This document shows, piece after piece, positions 62,834-64,000 of a stretch of DNA of 64,000 nt (position 1 is the stretch's first letter; every line of letters begins with the position of its first letter). This DNA comes from Sinisalibacter lacisalsi (lineage in GTDB: Bacteria > Pseudomonadota > Alphaproteobacteria > Rhodobacterales > Rhodobacteraceae). The notes beneath the pieces are model-generated. The model did not search any database. It saw only the letters and a program-made list of their open reading frames with translations, and had not been told where the DNA came from. A program made the position numbers and the translations under genes. The DNA is taken from assembly GCF_014640115.1 (NCBI RefSeq), contig NZ_BMGI01000001.1, positions 456,501-520,500 of the forward strand, in the 5' to 3' direction.

Positions 62834-62935
62834 CGGGAGTCCTTCGCGCCCCGCTTGATCGGGGCCGCTGCCCCGACCATAGCTTCGCCCGGCGCGGCTT
62901 CATAGGCCGGGGCCGGGCGATTGGCGGCAATGTGA

Positions 62936-64000
62936 TCAGTCGGCGAGCCAGTCGGGCACGATATCGCGCGCGAGCATCTCCTCGTAGGTCGGCCGCGCAC
63001 GGATCAGCGAGAAGCGGTCGCCATCGACGAGCACCTCGGGAATCAGCGGCCGCGAGTTGTATTCCGAGGCCATCACCGCGCCGTAAGCCCCGGCCGAGCG
63101 GAAGGCCACGAGATCGTCGGGCGCGAAGACGGGCAGGCTGCGCTGGCGCGCGAAGGTGTCGCCGGTTTCGCAGACCGGCCCGACGATATCGTAGCTCTCG
63201 TGCGCGGCGTCGGGCGCGGGCTCGACGACTGGCACGATATCGTGGTGCGCTTCGTACATCGACGGGCGCACGAGATCGTTCATCGCCGAGTCGAGGATGA
63301 GGAATTTACGCCCCTCGCCCTGCTTGACGTAGATGACCCGGGAGACCATCAGCCCGGCGTTGCCGGCGATCAGGCGGCCCGGCTCGATCTCGATCTCGCA
63401 GCCGAGATCACCCACGGTTTCACGCACGACCTGGCCGTAGTCGATCGGCAGCGGCGGGGCGGCGTTGGAGCGTTCGTAGGGAATGCCGAGTCCGCCGCCG
63501 AGATCGAGGCGGGTGATCTCGTGGCCGTCGGCGCGCAGGAGCCTGGTGAGTTCCGCGACCTTTTCATAGGCGGCGCGGTAGGGCGCGAGATCGGTAAGCT
63601 GCGAGCCGATGTGAACGTCGATCCCTACCACCTTGAGCCCGGGCTGCGCTGCCGTTTCGGCATAGGCCTCGCGGGCGCGGGCGATCGGGATGCCGAACTT
63701 GTTCTCGCTCTTGCCGGTGGAGATCTTCGCATGGGTCTTGGCGTCGACATCGGGGTTGACGCGGAGCGTAACCGGCACGGTGACGCCGATGCTGGTGGCG
63801 ATCTCGGAAAGCGCCAGCATTTCCGGTTCGCTCTCGAGGTTGAACTGGCGGATCCCGCCTTCGAGGGCGAGGCGCATTTCCTCCCGGGTCTTGCCGACGC
63901 CGGAAAACACGATCCGCTCGCCCGGCACGCCGGCCGCTTTCGCGCGCAGGTATTCGCCGCCCGAAACCACGTCCATCCCCGCGCCCATGTCGCCCAGGAG
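62936..64000 (-). CDS. lysA: Diaminopimelate decarboxylase, partial
   Basis: The C-terminal 354 residues of LysA are present; the N-terminus with the PLP lysine is beyond the right edge. PLP/substrate features include VVGIDVHIGSQ, DLGGGLGIPY, the Arg region EIEPGRLIAGNAG, CETGDTFARQR with the active-site Cys, and YGAVMASEYNSRP. It makes L-lysine from meso-DAP. Likely cotranscribed with downstream DUF4175. Confidence 0.95.
   Translation of the reverse strand, partial: LLGDMGAGMDVVSGGEYLRAKAAGVPGERIVFSGVGKTREEMRLALEGGIRQFNLESEPEMLALSEIATSIGVTVPVTLRVNPDVDAKTHAKISTGKSENKFGIPIARAREAYAETAAQPGLKVVGIDVHIGSQLTDLAPYRAAYEKVAELTRLLRADGHEITRLDLGGGLGIPYERSNAAPPLPIDYGQVVRETVGDLGCEIEIEPGRLIAGNAGLMVSRVIYVKQGEGRKFLILDSAMNDLVRPSMYEAHHDIVPVVEPAPDAAHESYDIVGPVCETGDTFARQRSLPVFAPDDLVAFRSAGAYGAVMASEYNSRPLIPEVLVDGDRFSLIRARPTYEEMLARDIVPDWLAD

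Overview
The window is a GC-rich alphaproteobacterial chromosome segment, most consistent with the order Rhodobacterales (family Rhodobacteraceae). The supports are: the flaF/flbT/DUF1217 flagellar set, the ubiB-ubiE/mutM/crotonase/dnaA neighbourhood, the FdsGBA-type formate dehydrogenase operon, an aa3-type oxidase subunit IV micro-gene, DUF2794 and TIGR02302/DUF4175 proteins, and the intergenic hairpin repeat near 46.15 kb. Genus was not resolved. Coding density is high. No insertion sequence, integrase, prophage or CRISPR array was seen.

Layout. (1) 0-9.6 kb holds flagellar genes: fliE (partial), flgC and flgB run leftward, fliI rightward, then a leftward group (flgJ-flgN and fliC-flaF-flbT-DUF1217) and a rightward fliK-flgD pair. 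(2) 9.7-14.6 kb holds a phosphotransferase, ubiE-ubiB for ubiquinone, mutM and a crotonase. (3) 14.7-22.8 kb holds the replication block rpsT-dnaA-dnaN-recF-gyrB, all leftward, with a VOC protein and a LysE exporter between recF and gyrB. (4) 23-27.2 kb holds a beta-CASP metallohydrolase, a Gfo/Idh/MocA dehydrogenase, an rRNA-type methyltransferase and an unknown acidic protein. (5) 27.3-32.5 kb is an apparent iron operon: an unlisted 52-aa ORF, hemP, imelysin, di-heme oxidoreductase, a second imelysin and DUF1513. (6) 32.5-39.4 kb is the NAD-dependent formate dehydrogenase operon (fdsG-fdsB-fdsA-fdhD-fdsD) behind a LysR regulator. (7) 39.5-43.4 kb holds carbonic anhydrase, a small unknown protein, leucyl aminopeptidase, an NlpC/P60 hydrolase and DUF2794. 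(8) 43.5-48.1 kb holds a structured RNA candidate with a strong terminator, a paaI-paaK-tetR phenylacetate cluster with a perfect TetR-like palindrome in front, a divergent lrp/ald pair and an elongator tRNA-Met. (9) 48.2-55.8 kb holds mscS, mscL, a phosphoribosyltransferase and the translation block rpmI-rplT / pheS-pheT. (10) 55.9-64 kb holds the oxidase micro-subunit, a lipoprotein, plsC-ftsX-ftsE, a zinc-ribbon membrane protein, DUF4175 and lysA (partial).

The most unusual structure is inside pheST. Between pheS and pheT lie an AT-richer two-TM protein gene, a 21-codon ORF that copies the pheT start, and an ASCH-domain gene. All the junctions from pheS to the ASCH gene are 4-base stop/start overlaps. 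This looks like an insertion that carried or duplicated the 5' end of its target gene. The second strongest lead is the triple-hairpin RNA candidate at 43.54-43.69 kb. The third is the small ORF translationally coupled to hemP.

Several short genes are called directly from the nucleotides: fliE (partial), hemP, the 52-aa ORF, the pheT-like leader and the 44-aa oxidase subunit. Non-ATG starts chosen from ribosome-binding sites or protein chemistry include mutM (TTG), flaF, ftsE, ftsX, DUF1513 and the LysE gene (GTG).
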